64,000 nucleotides of DNA from Fragilaria crotonensis. Taxonomy: Eukaryota > Bacillariophyta > Fragilariophyceae > Fragilariales > Fragilariaceae. Shown piece by piece: positions 32,610 to 42,939 of the stretch. The DNA lies in NCBI GenBank assembly GCA_022925895.1, contig JAKSYS010000006.1:62001-126000 (forward strand). The letters are read 5' to 3'. The notes under the pieces were generated by a model that saw only the letters and a program-made list of their open reading frames with translations, ran no database searches and was not told the DNA's origin. Within the stretch, counting starts at the first letter, position 1. Every line of letters begins with the position of its first letter. The position numbers and the translations under genes are program-made.

Positions 32610-33467
32610 TCATTCATGCTGCTGCACTGGAGAAAGAATTGATGTAGTTGTTGATGACTTTGGAAGCATCATTAATGCAGTGACTTTAATGATGAGGACA
32701 AACCAGCCCGGCTGTATCAGGGGAGTCAAATGGTGTACAAGTTCAGCTGACACCAAAATTCCATGCCAACTTGCTGGTGAAGGAGTTGAGTATGGTTGGG
32801 CAGGAACCACATGCAAAATGCAAAGTCATACTACCATCGACTTCTGGCATCAAGGAAGTGAGGGCAAGCAAATTTCGAGCAACTTGTAACGGAATGCACA
32901 TGTCCTGTTGATGTACTATGGAGGACAATTTTAGAATTGATAATTTGCTGCAAGCGCCAGGGCAAGGGCATAGATTTGCACTTACCATTACATGGATCAG
33001 CAGAAGTAGATTGATACGGATATTGCCACAGCAACTTCTTCTGATGCCACCACTCTAAAGCACCAAGACCTCATCTACAATGACTTTGAGAGGCTAAAGA
33101 AAAGAAGCCTTCAAAGGGCACAGATGTGCCATTGATTTCAACTCCTGTGGTTTTGTGAATTTGCAGTTGATTGAAGCAGTGGCTGAAGACGACGAACGAT
33201 CATGAAATGTACTCGAGTAGTAATGGTGCTTTATGAATATTGGGGAGTGTGTTGTGGATTGCAGAACAATCTTCGATAATTTTACTCTGGATTAATGTAC
33301 GCATTGTTAAAATCATTGGGGAGGCGTGCACACGAGGACGAGGAGGCATGAAACCTGCCATATTTTACAGTACCGTGTACTAGGCTACTCGAGTACAATG
33401 TACGACTCTTGGTACTTGGAGAATTGTAATGGTACTGTACCTGGGAGCATCAAGCATCAATCATCAA

Positions 33468-34334
33468 CAGGGCTGTCAAAAATAGTAGATGGGCGCCTTT
33501 TTTCCTATATTTGCTCAATATAGGCGCTTGATCAGGATAATGGTAGGCTTAGTATAGTAGGCAGGTATAAATTGTACGTGTTACTTTTACGATGGTTGCG
33601 GGGGAGTTACGGTGTCACTACCGGTAGTATAGAATAGATTCAATCACTGCTCAAATTGCCCAATAAAGAGAAACTGCTTTCCTTGTAGCACTCCTTCTAA
33701 TGCAAATCCTGGTAATGCCTTACAAAAGCAGGAGTCATTCTCTCAACAACAAAGGATGGACAAGTCAGACTCAATGACTGTACTATTACTACTACTTGTT
33801 TGCTCCAGGGAATAGGGATGCTACAACGACACCACAGCAACAAAGCCAAACACTGTGGCTTTTGCCTGCTGTGGAATTGTCACTTATGAAGTGAAATCCT
33901 TAGGCTCAATATAAACAGCAAAAGCACGTGGAATGGGACACCAATCTATTCTTGAACAGCAGTGCTGGTTGCAGGCTTGCTTTCATTGGAACATCAGAGC
34001 CCACCTTCTCCACGTGACCAAATGCAGTACAGAAACAGTGACATAAGCAGAACAGTGTTGAAGAGATTTCTGGTTAATGGAGTGAGTGCAAAGAATCCAT
34101 TGACAAAGCACTAAATGGTGTACCTGCTGGTACTAGTAGTAGCTACTTGTACTTGTCAACAGGTCTACAATACTCCAATACTATACATATAAAGTATACA
34201 TAAGCAAAACCTGTCAGCGGTCCGTCCGTCCATACGCTCAAGTAGGCGCATTGGCCAACCTTAATATAGGTAATGTAGGCGAGAACCCGGCATGGCGCCT
34301 ACATTCGTAAACATAAAACATTGTAACAGCCCTG
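33468..34334. mobile_element. Non-autonomous hAT-type DNA transposon
   Basis: An 867-bp element begins CAGGGCTGT and ends with its reverse complement ACAGCCCTG. The 8-bp direct repeat ATCATCAA lies at both borders (33460-33467 and 34335-34342). CAGGG-type ends plus an 8-bp target duplication are diagnostic of hAT. Copies of a TAGGCG(C) word lie just inside both ends (33490-33560 and 34240-34305), as expected for subterminal transposase sites. There is no coding capacity. Caution: the flanks are a CATCAA simple repeat, so the duplication alone is weaker evidence than usual. Confidence 0.78.
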
Positions 34335-34756
34335 ATCATCAAGCATCAAGCATCAAGCGTTCAGGCATTATATGCATAAGCATAGAGGGAATAGGGATCA
34401 GAAGTATCAGAGTGCAGAGTTTTGTCTACTCTACTGTCTACTGTGTTCAGTACTGGAATACTGTAGTATCATAGTATAGGAAAGTTGGAACTTGTGGATC
34501 ACGTGCTTCCATATACTCGATGCTACGCGTTTCGCATAGTACTTGTACCTTGTACAGTATACGTACCATATATGAAACACGTTCTTGGACCTCGCATCGT
34601 CGGACGGTGACGTCAAACGTACAAACGTCCACCACTCCACTGTCCCTTCACACAATCACATCAAACAACGATTGCTGCCATCAGCACCAAGGATCATCCC
34701 GCAGGAGTAGTACCACCAACTCGAGTGCTCACTTTGTCCCTTGTTCCACAATCGCG

Positions 34757-35778
34757 ATGAGTACTGCTGCGGAATATCACAAAAACATCCAAAACACTCC
34801 CGACAATGAAGAACCTCTGGCAGTTGCCACGGAATCGAACAACAACTCGACCGAGGCAAGTGCTCTGATAGCGGTTGCGGTGGTACCACCATTTCAAGTT
34901 GTGGTACCCTCCAGTTCCGATACCGACGAGTCTGGAAGAGATGTGTGTCGCTTGGCTCTGGGCAAAGTTTGTATCTGTGTCACCTGCGAAGCCATACGGG
35001 AACGCATGATCAACCGCCACACATCTGTCAAACGTCGACGCGCGTCGTCAATTCCTTCAGATCCAGCCGCCTCGGCCACTACGTCGTCAACCACGTCCTT
35101 CTTGGAAAATCTAACTGCCAACAATGGTGTCAAGAAGCCCCGCACCAAATCGGACGAGAGTGGAGCGGTAGCACTTACAAATTCAGATGGCGACGATGAA
35201 CAACTTAAAATCATCAAGATGCAACAGGCGTGTCACACCATTTTGGAATGTATTGGCGAAGATCCGACTCGGGATGGTCTCGTGAGACCTCACTTCGTTG
35301 GGCCAAGGCGTTGTTGTTCATGACACAGGGGTATCACCAGGCATGCGCGGATGTAACGAATGGAGCCGTCTTTGAAGAAAATCACGATGAAATGGTGGTG
35401 GTCCGGGACATTGACATCCATTCCCTCTGTGAACATCACATGGTACCGTTTTCCGGACGCGTCCATATCGGATACATTCCCAATGGAAAGATTATTGGAC
35501 TCTCCAAGCTGGCTCGCATTGCCGAAATGTTCGCTCGACGACTCCAGGTCCAAGAACGGCTCACAAGGCAAATTGCGGATGCAGTTGTGGAAGCAGTGAA
35601 TCCGCTCGGCGTCGGTGTGGTGATTGAATGTGCTCACTTCTGCATGGTTATGCGAGGCGTTCAAAAGGTGGGAGCCAGTACTGTCACAAGCAGCGTGCGC
35701 GGTTGCTTCGAGAAGAACCCCAAGACCAGGGCGGAATTCTTCAGTATCATCCATAAGGGGCAGGTCAAGCTGTGCTGA
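34757..35778 (+). CDS. folE: GTP cyclohydrolase I
   Basis: Converts GTP to 7,8-dihydroneopterin triphosphate, the first step of folate and tetrahydrobiopterin synthesis. The catalytic part is fully recognisable: [60 protein letters not shown], then [20 protein letters not shown] with the zinc ligands Cys/His/His, [20 protein letters not shown], and [18 protein letters not shown] with the third zinc ligand Cys. It ends at the usual family C-terminus. A frame break lies near 35281-35288 (after TRDGLV, where the homologous KT.LRWAKAL resumes one frame back), consistent with one missing base. From ATG 34757 there is an N-terminal extension of about 150 low-complexity residues including a basic KRRR. 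It is probably a sequencing-type break in a functional gene. Confidence 0.9.
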
Positions 35779-36330
35779 GGTCCGTGGTTGGGTTCCCTCC
35801 TACCTCCCTTTGTCAACACCGATCCTATTGCACTACTATAGTACCTCGGTAGGAGGGCAAAGACATCAGGCAATTGTCAGTAACTGATTACATGAGATAA
35901 AAAGGCCCGGATGTCCAATACGCAACTGATGGTCCATTTACATGGTGTCAAAGCATATAAAAAGTGAAAAGTAATACGGTACTGGTACTGGAGTAGGAGT
36001 ACAGGACGTCATATTCACAGGTGTGCCTTGTGCGGCGGGAAGTGGAAATGCATGCACTCTGACTCTGAGCAGTAGGTTCACTACTGAAGTTCTCCGTACT
36101 GTGTAGAATCATGGGTCGCCTCTGACGCGGGCTCCCTGAACCGGTATGTGAGGTACTGTACAATCATTCTTCTATTAAAGCTCCGCACGATCCTAAATCC
36201 AGGCGGTCATCGATATCACGCATGCGCGCATGCGGCATGCGACAGAACGTGATGTTCCGATAGATTTGTTACCAACAACACTGCTGCAAACTAGGAATTG
36301 GAGTACATTGTGTTGGGTGCTCTTGACGGG
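35779..36330. other. Intergenic between folE and FkbM-type gene
   Basis: 552 bases in tandem orientation. It contains GTAC words near 35975-36005 and a run of GCATGC palindromes (CGCATGCGCGCATGCGGC) at about 36218-36240, just upstream of the next gene. Promoter function is possible but not shown. Confidence 0.4.
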
Positions 36331-37248
36331 ATGATGCGACGAAAGGGCTCATTCGAGCGTCCCCGCGATGCGAACAAAATAAGGCCGCTGTCCTTTGCGC
36401 TGGGAGCGATAACTGGTGCCTCCTTCATGTTCTTACTGATGATCCATGTCCTGTACGTGCATCACGATAAGACTGCGACGCTGAGGTCCGATTTGAATAC
36501 TGCAGATGCAGGACGGCCGCCACCGTGGCTACAGAAAAAAGAAGAAGGGTGGAGTCCCATTCATGTTTTTTACGGAGAAGAGTCAGGACTAGGAGCTCCT
36601 GTGAATCGGAAATGGTTTGCACAGGTCCATCAGGATGAAGTCATCATGGACCTCATCGGACCAAATGGATATTTCATTGATCTGGCCTCGAATGATGCCA
36701 TGGAGTTTAGTAATACCTTAGCCTTGGAACGACACGGTTGGAATGGCCTCTGCATTGAACCGAATCCGAGCTATTGGTACGGCCTTTCGCATCGCAAATG
36801 TACAGTAGTGGGAGCCCTGGTGGGGAACGCCAAGGAGAAGGTCCAGGTCAAATTTCGAGGCGTCTATGGCGGCATTCTTGGCAAGATGGATCAAAGACTT
36901 GCGAATCGCAAACATGAACCCGATGCCGCGTTGGATCAACGCTATACGGCGCCGCTAGAGCAAGTGCTGCAGAAATTCAACGTTCCGAATCAGATTGATT
37001 ACCTGAGTTTGGACGTGGAGGGAGCAGAGCACCTCATCATGAAAAATTTTCCTTTCGAAACGTACCATATCAAAATCATGACTGTTGAGAGACCGTCGCA
37101 AGACTTGAGAAAATTGCTGGAAGCGAAGGGATTTGTTTTCCTAAAGGATCTGGCATGGTGGGGCGAGACGCTGTGGGCGCATCAATCGTCCGGATTTACC
37201 TCAGATCACCCCAAGGTGAAGGCGATCAAGACAGAAGAACGACATTGA
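36331..37248 (+). CDS. FkbM-type (Methyltransf_21) membrane-anchored methyltransferase
   Basis: The protein has 305 residues from ATG 36331; the frame is open a little further upstream without an ATG. Basic N-terminus MMRRKGSFERPRDANKIRPL, then one membrane span LSFALGAITGASFMFLLMIHV predicting a type II protein. The lumenal domain is FkbM-like: IGPNGYFIDLASNDAMEFS (SAM-binding Gly/Asp region), WNGLCIEPNPSYWYGL, KCTVVGALVG, and the family-typical IDYLSLDVEGAEHLIMKNF. FkbM proteins are usually O-methyltransferases of sugars or polyketides. With a secretory anchor, a glycan substrate is plausible. It is transcribed in the same direction as folE, about 550 bp away. Confidence 0.82.
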   Translation: MMRRKGSFERPRDANKIRPLSFALGAITGASFMFLLMIHVLYVHHDKTATLRSDLNTADAGRPPPWLQKKEEGWSPIHVFYGEESGLGAPVNRKWFAQVHQDEVIMDLIGPNGYFIDLASNDAMEFSNTLALERHGWNGLCIEPNPSYWYGLSHRKCTVVGALVGNAKEKVQVKFRGVYGGILGKMDQRLANRKHEPDAALDQRYTAPLEQVLQKFNVPNQIDYLSLDVEGAEHLIMKNFPFETYHIKIMTVERPSQDLRKLLEAKGFVFLKDLAWWGETLWAHQSSGFTSDHPKVKAIKTEERH

Positions 37249-37507
37249 TATCACATATTCGTAACTCTGTTCTACATTACTTGTACACGAAACCTTATTT
37301 CGTCACTTTGCCTCCGTTATCTTGTCGATGAGTTCACATTACGGACGATTCTTGCAGCGATACCTTCGATACCTTAGACTACTGCTAATCGTGAGAGGAC
37401 CAAGCATAACGTTTGTTCTAATGTTCATGCTGCAGCGATCGTGGTCGTCTGTTGGTCATCATAGAAACCTGACAGACGAAGGCCCATTAGTGCAGCTTTC
37501 ACAAGCG

Positions 37508-38820
37508 TCACACTGTTCCATCCACGGGCGGGGTCTCTCGTTGTCTCTGCACTGTCATGGCGATTAGAATGGATTCAAGTGGATGACTTTCCACGTCAGT
37601 GGCCTCAGATGTACAATCTTCGCTACTTTTTTCCCAGTCAGTGTCAACGTCGGCATCCGAGGGTGATGCTTGTTGTTCCAATTGAGAATCCATTCTTTGG
37701 TACATGTGCCCTCGATCATGAGAACCTTTTGCAGACCGTTTTGCTTTGTTCATGGCTCGTCGTTCACGATTCGCTGCCTGCTTTTCAGGATCTCGATGAG
37801 TCAGAGCTTCTCGAATCGTCTGACCAACTTTTTGACCTGATGGAATCATTCATTGGCTCAGAAATGAGTGTACCCATACAGGAAAGAACGAAGGTTTACT
37901 TTTGGTGTCTTACTTACGAGAGGAGTAATTATCAAGCTTCATCCAAGCCATTGTAGTATCACAGTATTTTAAAAATCCATTCGGGCTTGCCCTTTTAAGG
38001 GCATCCACCAGCGAGCTAACAATTGTACCTTTTGCATGCTTGGTTTCGGCCTCAATGTAGCGTGGTAGCGCAGCGCTAATTACTTGTCGAAAGAGGTGGT
38101 TCCCTGGATGATCGTAAAAGTCGGCGCCACGACCACACAAGATATCCAATGAGTCTGGAGTGGTCACGACATCTGATATCGTCCACCTTTGAGCCAACGA
38201 CGTCGTCCTGGTAGGGGTCCTGGCATTTCTAAAAACTGCCGCGACATTCGTCAAAGCTGGAGCGATTTCATCAGTGTGTGATGAATTTTCAATATTTAGG
38301 CTAACGTTGACCACTCGTCTTCCCTTGTTGGTCGCTTTTCTACTTAAGGAAGCAGCCCTTTTCGCAGGATCACGTTGCGTAAGAACTTCTCGAATGGTTT
38401 GGCCTACCTTTTGACCTAAGAATTGGGGATCGATCAGGTGCTTGGACTTTTTGAGAATAAGCTTTTGGAAAATCTCACAGGCCACTTACGAGCTTCATAC
38501 TCTGGCAACTCAATCCATGTTTGCTGTTGATTGTCGAAACGAAGAAAATTGCCACCATTCTTTCGAATGTGTCGAACAATTCCTGTAACGATCGTCCCTC
38601 GTTCATGCTTTGTCGTAGTTTCCTCGTATAGTCTCACGTTGGCATCAATCATATCGCGAAACTCCTTATTGCCCACATGCTCGTAACAATCTCGACCCCG
38701 ACCGCATAACACATCAAATGTCTTGGGTTCATGTGCAGAATCATATCGGGTTGAGCGAAGCGAGTCTGCGTTATCAAGGCGCAAGTTGGCAATTTCATCC
38801 TCATCATTATCAGTGCTCAT
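37508..38820 (-). CDS. Protein with two tandem DUF6824-like domains, three exons
   Basis: Exon 1 is 38820-38490, intron 1 is 38489-38416 (74 bp, GTAAGT...TTAG), exon 2 is 38415-37918, intron 2 is 37917-37837 (81 bp, GTAAGT...TCAG) and exon 3 is 37836-37508. The spliced length is 1,158 bases, 385 residues, all in frame. Each half holds one copy of a domain expanded in diatoms: copy 1 FDVLCGRGRDCYEHVGNKEF ... TKHERGTIVTGIV ... FLRFD, then W.ELPEYEAR and QKVGQTIREVL; copy 2 LDILCGRGADFYDHPGNHLF ... TKHAKGTIVSSLV ... FLKY, then W.KLDNYSSR and QKVGQTIREAL. Both introns split the same Arg codon of the AR-QKVGQTIRE motif. The C-terminal tail is basic then acidic. The function of DUF6824 is unknown; a nuclear role has been a common guess. 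It is divergent from the ABC-F gene. Confidence 0.82.
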
Positions 38821-39300
38821 GATTAATCAGTGATGATTGCTCAGAACGCGAGGTATGGAATCAAGACGAGTACTTCTAGAGAGAGGATGGGTTGAAGATG
38901 GACCTGGATTGTGGATTGAATTCAATTGCGGGTTGAGATATAATGACCTTGACACAAAATAGATTTTCACATGTTTGTTTTTATTCACGTGCACAGAACC
39001 ATGCGAGGACCAAGTTCATAGAACCGTGACACCATGCCACATCGAAATTTGCAATTGCGTACAGTAGATGGAGTACAGTACTCTAGCTAAAGGACCAGTG
39101 AGAGTCGAGAGTAACCGATACACTCAGTATTCAGTAGTAGTAGCATTCAGTATTCAGTTCATAAAACAGCAGATGACTATGCCTACACTGGCTACTGTGC
39201 TGCCTGCAACGGTGCTCGAAACTCCAGGAGCTACTACGCACAGTCGTACAAGTACACCGGCGAATGATTAAACGGGAGACGGGAGTGCGATGGCGAGTTG
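38821..39300. promoter_or_regulatory. Divergent promoter region
   Basis: 480 bases between the DUF6824 gene (-) and the ABC-F gene (+). A short GTAC tract lies at 39060-39085, with TTCAGTA repeats near 39125-39155. No defined elements can be named. Confidence 0.4.
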
Positions 39301-41512
39301 ATGTGGCCCAGAAATCAAAAGAAAACGATGGTATGCCTCCGTCGACGCGCAGCAGCGTTCGCCTCACCGTGCACGCTGCTGCTGGTGCTTCAAACAGTAA
39401 CCCAACTGTCCGCGGCTTTCGCACCACCACAATTCTTCCATCCATCACTACAGTCATCATCATCATCATCATCATCATCGACGAGTCGTTTGTTCGGTCA
39501 AGTCCAACGTGGTGATGCCCGAGGAGCAGCCTTATTACTTGAAAATGTTGCAGTCTCGAGAGGGTCCAACCCCATTCTGACCAATATTGATTGGAGAGTC
39601 GAGCCATCTCAATCGTGGGCCATTGTAGGTGCAAATGGATGTGGAAAATCAACGCTTTTGAAGGCACTTGTGGGCGATTTGGCCCTGGATGATGGGACCA
39701 TGCTTATCGCTAATAAATTAAAAGTGGGATACTTGCAACAGACCGCTGTCAGCGGATCGAACAAAACTATTTATGAGGAGGCAGCATCCGCCATGACGGA
39801 AATTCAAGAGGCTCGAGCAGCCCCTGGAGAGAGCACAAGCTGCAGTTGTCAACTCGGATTCTGCTGATGCTGCGGCGTTGGCGGCCTTGGATCGAGCGAC
39901 CCAGCACTATGAGGCTGTAGGAGGCTACACGCAAGAGCAACAAGTTTCATCCGTTCTTAAAGGTTTGGGCTTTGATGATATATTCAACAAACGATGCAAC
40001 GAACTCAGCGGCGGCTGGCAAATGCGAGTCGCGTTGGCTCGACTATTGCTCAGTAAGCCATCGTTGCTGCTGCTGGATGAACCATCGAATCACTTGGATG
40101 TCAACGCTCGACAATGGTTGGCTCGATACTTGAAGAACTATGACGATGGAGCCATGATTCTTGTGACTCACGACGTGGACCTCTTGGCTTCTGTATCTCA
40201 TATCGCTGAGATTACTTCCGGCACAGTGCTCGTGTACAAATCATGCACGTACGATGAATACTTGAACGAAAAGGAACGCCGCGCCGCTGCTGCACAGAAT
40301 GAATTCGAGAAGAATGCCGATAGGGCCGCCAAATTGCAAGCCTTTGTCGATCGTTTCAGGGCATCCGCGACCAAGGCGTCAGCCGCCCAATCCAGAGTCA
40401 AGCAATTAGAAAGATGCAACGCGAGGACTACTCGATGCTCCACCCGAAGCGATCATGCAGCAACGATTCAAACCAAGTCTGATACTACCAGATCCACCGC
40501 GATCGATCGGAGATGTTTGTTGCAGCTTGAAGGTGCGCAAGTGGGCCATGGTAGCAATGAAACCCACAACAGTAAGATATTGGTATCGGACGTCAATCTC
40601 GCCATTACGCGAGGAATGAAGCTATTGATACGAGGACCCAACGGTGTGGGCAAGAGTACAGTACTTCACTCCTTGCGAGGAACGTTGCCATTGAAGGAGA
40701 GCAAACGAACAGAAAATGAGGGGTTGCGTCTAGGTGTCTTTACTCAAGACTTGGCACAGGAATTGGACGCGAACGCTCGTGCCGTCGATTTGGTAACAGC
40801 ACATGCTCGTCAAGACAACATGTACATTACTGATCAGGATGCTCGGAGTGTATTGGGTCGACTGGGCCTGCAAGGTGAAAAGGCGCTTCGTTGCATCAAG
40901 GATTTGAGTGGTGGCGAGAAGGCTCGCGTTGCCCTTGGTATGTTTGCGTTAAAGGCATCGAATGTGATACTCCTGGATGAGCCTAGCAATCATTTGGATG
41001 TCGAATGCATTGAAGCGCTGAGCGAAGGTCTTAGCAATTGGGGTGCCGAGGACGGAGCTGTCGTCGTCATTAGCCACGATCGTTTCTTTTGCAAGGCCAT
41101 TCCATTCACACATGTGGCTACTGTCGAAAATGGCAAATTGACCATTGAGCAGAGAGGCACGCGACCATCCGATTGGTCGCTGTTTGAAGGGTCGTTGACG
41201 CCAGCGATTGTGACTCACGGAGTTCATCGCGACATTGGTACAAACTCCAGTAATGGAGATGCGGAGAGAGTCATTGACCCGGAGAAGAGAAAACAGGCTT
41301 TTAATGCTCCGAAGCAGATATCCAAGATAGAAAAGCTGATCGAGGAAGCTGAAGCAAGAATAGCAGCTATTGATGCTGAAATGTATGCCAATGGCAGTGA
41401 TGTTGGCAAACTAACCGACCTCGCGGCAAAACGTGAGACTCAAGAGAAAAAGGTTAGCGAGTTGATGGAGGAATGGGAGGCGCTTGAGCAGTTACTCGCC
41501 ACCCTAGTTTAA
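39301..41512 (+). CDS. Plastid-targeted ABC-F ATPase (translation factor type)
   Basis: Soluble twin-ATPase protein of the ABC-F (EF3/Uup/EttA) group, which acts on ribosomes. The N-terminus has a signal peptide (CTLLLVLQTVTQL) ending in SAAFAPPQFF, the heterokont plastid bipartite presequence with Phe at +1 of the ASAFAP motif, then a poly-Ser run from a TCA microsatellite (39458-39481). ABC1: Walker A GANGCGKSTLL, signature LSGGWQMRVALARLLL, Walker B LLLLDEPSNHLD. ABC2: GPNGVGKSTVL, LSGGEKARVALGMFAL, VILLDEPSNHLD. A C-terminal charged coiled coil ends EEWEALEQLLATLV. A frame break at the C4 run 39821-39824 fits one extra C. The inter-domain linker at 40410-40517 is out of frame by apparent single-base losses; another frame there reads FKPSLILPDPPRSIGDV, the expected ABC-F linker. 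Confidence 0.88.
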
Positions 41513-41652
41513 TTGTCTTCGTTGGTGCTACTAGGTCTATGCTGAAGTTGTTTTATTGTACATCTTCTCCCGTTCAATACACGGTGAGATTTGCTGCCGA
41601 CAGCACGAGTTTGTTCACCACTTGGTCGCTTTACTCGCAATAGCAAAGGTAA

Positions 41653-42297
41653 TCAGAGGAGTGTGACATCGAAATGTCTCTGTGCAGCTGTCGCACTTAA
41701 GTTTAACTCGGAGTAGTACTTGGTGTACAGACTCGCCATTTTCATTTTGTCATTACGACCCAGAGTGAAATGGGCGACAAAGCAGTTGGATTTCTTAACA
41801 AAGTGAGACAAGCACCAATCTCTTTGCCCCAACGTAATGTCCAATTCTCTTTGGTTGGGCTGCGGCGCCACTTGTATGTACGATGCGATGGTATCGTTGG
41901 CATGGACCAAGAATTCGGCACGATCCTGCTCCCACGGCCAACGTGTTCGAAAACGGTACCGAAGGTTTGTTTTGTTGTTGGGAGTGAACTCTTCAGTTTC
42001 ATAGGGGTCCAAAGCCGACTGCCACCATCGTTCCAATACTTGTGCGGCCCTTGGAGAGCTGTACCAAACTACAGTGCCTGTATTCAAACAGTAGAAGTAC
42101 GGACTTGGTTTAATGATGGAGTTGCACCACCAGCTGTAACCTTCTTGATTGAAAACAAATGGCCGTTCGTTTACATTCCAATGGAGCTGTTGCTGCTTGG
42201 TGGTACTTGTCATGTTCACAAGCAGATCGTTCAGAGGCAAGTGGGCAAACTGTTTGGCGATGACTGCATCGGAATCAATGTAGATGAAAAAGTCCAC
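41653..42297 (-). pseudogene. Truncated GT34-like glycosyltransferase (proximal copy)
   Basis: 214 residues matching the C-terminal half of the intact glycosyltransferase at 58268-59428, with many identical stretches (YIDSDAVIAKQFAHLPLNDL; YFYCLNTGTVVWYSSPRAAQ). Homology stops abruptly near 42304, right after the DxD-type motif region, where a terminal-inverted-repeat element begins. The signal anchor and the first part of the catalytic domain are missing and are not found elsewhere in the window apart from the distal copy. The remaining frame is open and the changes are scattered. It was probably inactivated by the insertion or rearrangement. Confidence 0.85.
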
Positions 42298-42420
42298 ATT
42301 GCCCGCCGGTTGACAAAGCCGGCAGCTTTTTTAGGGGTTGCGGGAACCGGCTTGAATTGATTCTCTGATGTCACGCTATTGCGTCAGAGAGAACTCGACA
42401 CGGATTCGAGATGCATATAC

Positions 42421-42541
42421 GAAGTTGTCCGAGTGATCCGAGAAGTTGTCCGAGTGATCCGAGAAGTTGTCCGAGTGATCCGAGAAGTTGTCCGAGTGAT
42501 CCGAGAAGTTGTCCGAGTGATCCGAGAAGTTGTCCGAGTGC
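42421..42541. repeat. 21-bp minisatellite, 5.8 copies
   Basis: The unit GAAGTTGTCCGAGTGATCCG plus A starts at 42421, 42442, 42463, 42484, 42505 and 42526 (last one partial) and is perfect. It is open in several frames and would encode a heptad EVVRVIR, but no start or neighbouring gene supports translation. Confidence 0.95.
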
Positions 42542-42762
42542 GTATCCCTAATGCATTGCGGTACTGAGTACTAGGGTGTGTAGGAGTGTCAGTAGAGTGG
42601 TCCATGTAAAAATTATTTCATGCTCTGAAACGAGTTTCAAAGTCAAATCGCTCTGAAAAGTCGTTTCAAGAAATGAGTGATCCGGAATTGGGATCACTTC
42701 TTTTTAATCCTGTAGACTTATACCAGAAGCTACACAAAAATAGGGTTAGAAGTGATCCAGTA

Positions 42763-42822
42763 GGACAACTCGAAAATCCTCCGGACAACTCAAAAATCCT
42801 CCGGACAACTCGAAAATTCTCT
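42763..42822. repeat. 20-bp minisatellite, 3 copies
   Basis: GACAACTCGAAAATCCTCCG occurs at 42763, 42783 and 42803 with one or two changes. Its CCGGACAACT word is close to the reverse complement of the GTTGTCCGAG word in the 21-bp repeat, so the two minisatellites may be inverted relatives. Confidence 0.85.
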
Positions 42823-42939
42823 GAAAGACGCCATTTTTGTCGAGCTCCGTTTTCGATAATAGTGCGAAACAACAAATCGATACCCGCTGTTTCCCGCATC
42901 CCCCAAAAACGCTGCCGGCTTTGTCAACCGGGTTTCGTA

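Larger units (their letters stand above)
42306..42931. mobile_element. TIR element of unknown family, 626 bp
   Basis: The ends are 21-bp perfect inverted repeats starting CCGGTTGACAAAGCCGGC (42306-42326 and 42911-42931). Similarity continues imperfectly inward through a T-run and (G)GGG.TGCGGGAA, about 45 bp in all. It starts exactly where homology of the truncated glycosyltransferase ends. No target duplication is evident, and the missing part of the gene does not resume on the right, so either the insertion was followed by deletion or the element marks one side of a larger rearrangement. Inside are two minisatellites and no credible gene. Confidence 0.6.

Noticed and set aside
42421-42541. 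CRISPR-like or coding heptad repeat (EVVRVIR)
   Set aside because: Units are contiguous without spacers, so it is not CRISPR. There is no start codon context or flanking coding sequence, so it is a minisatellite.
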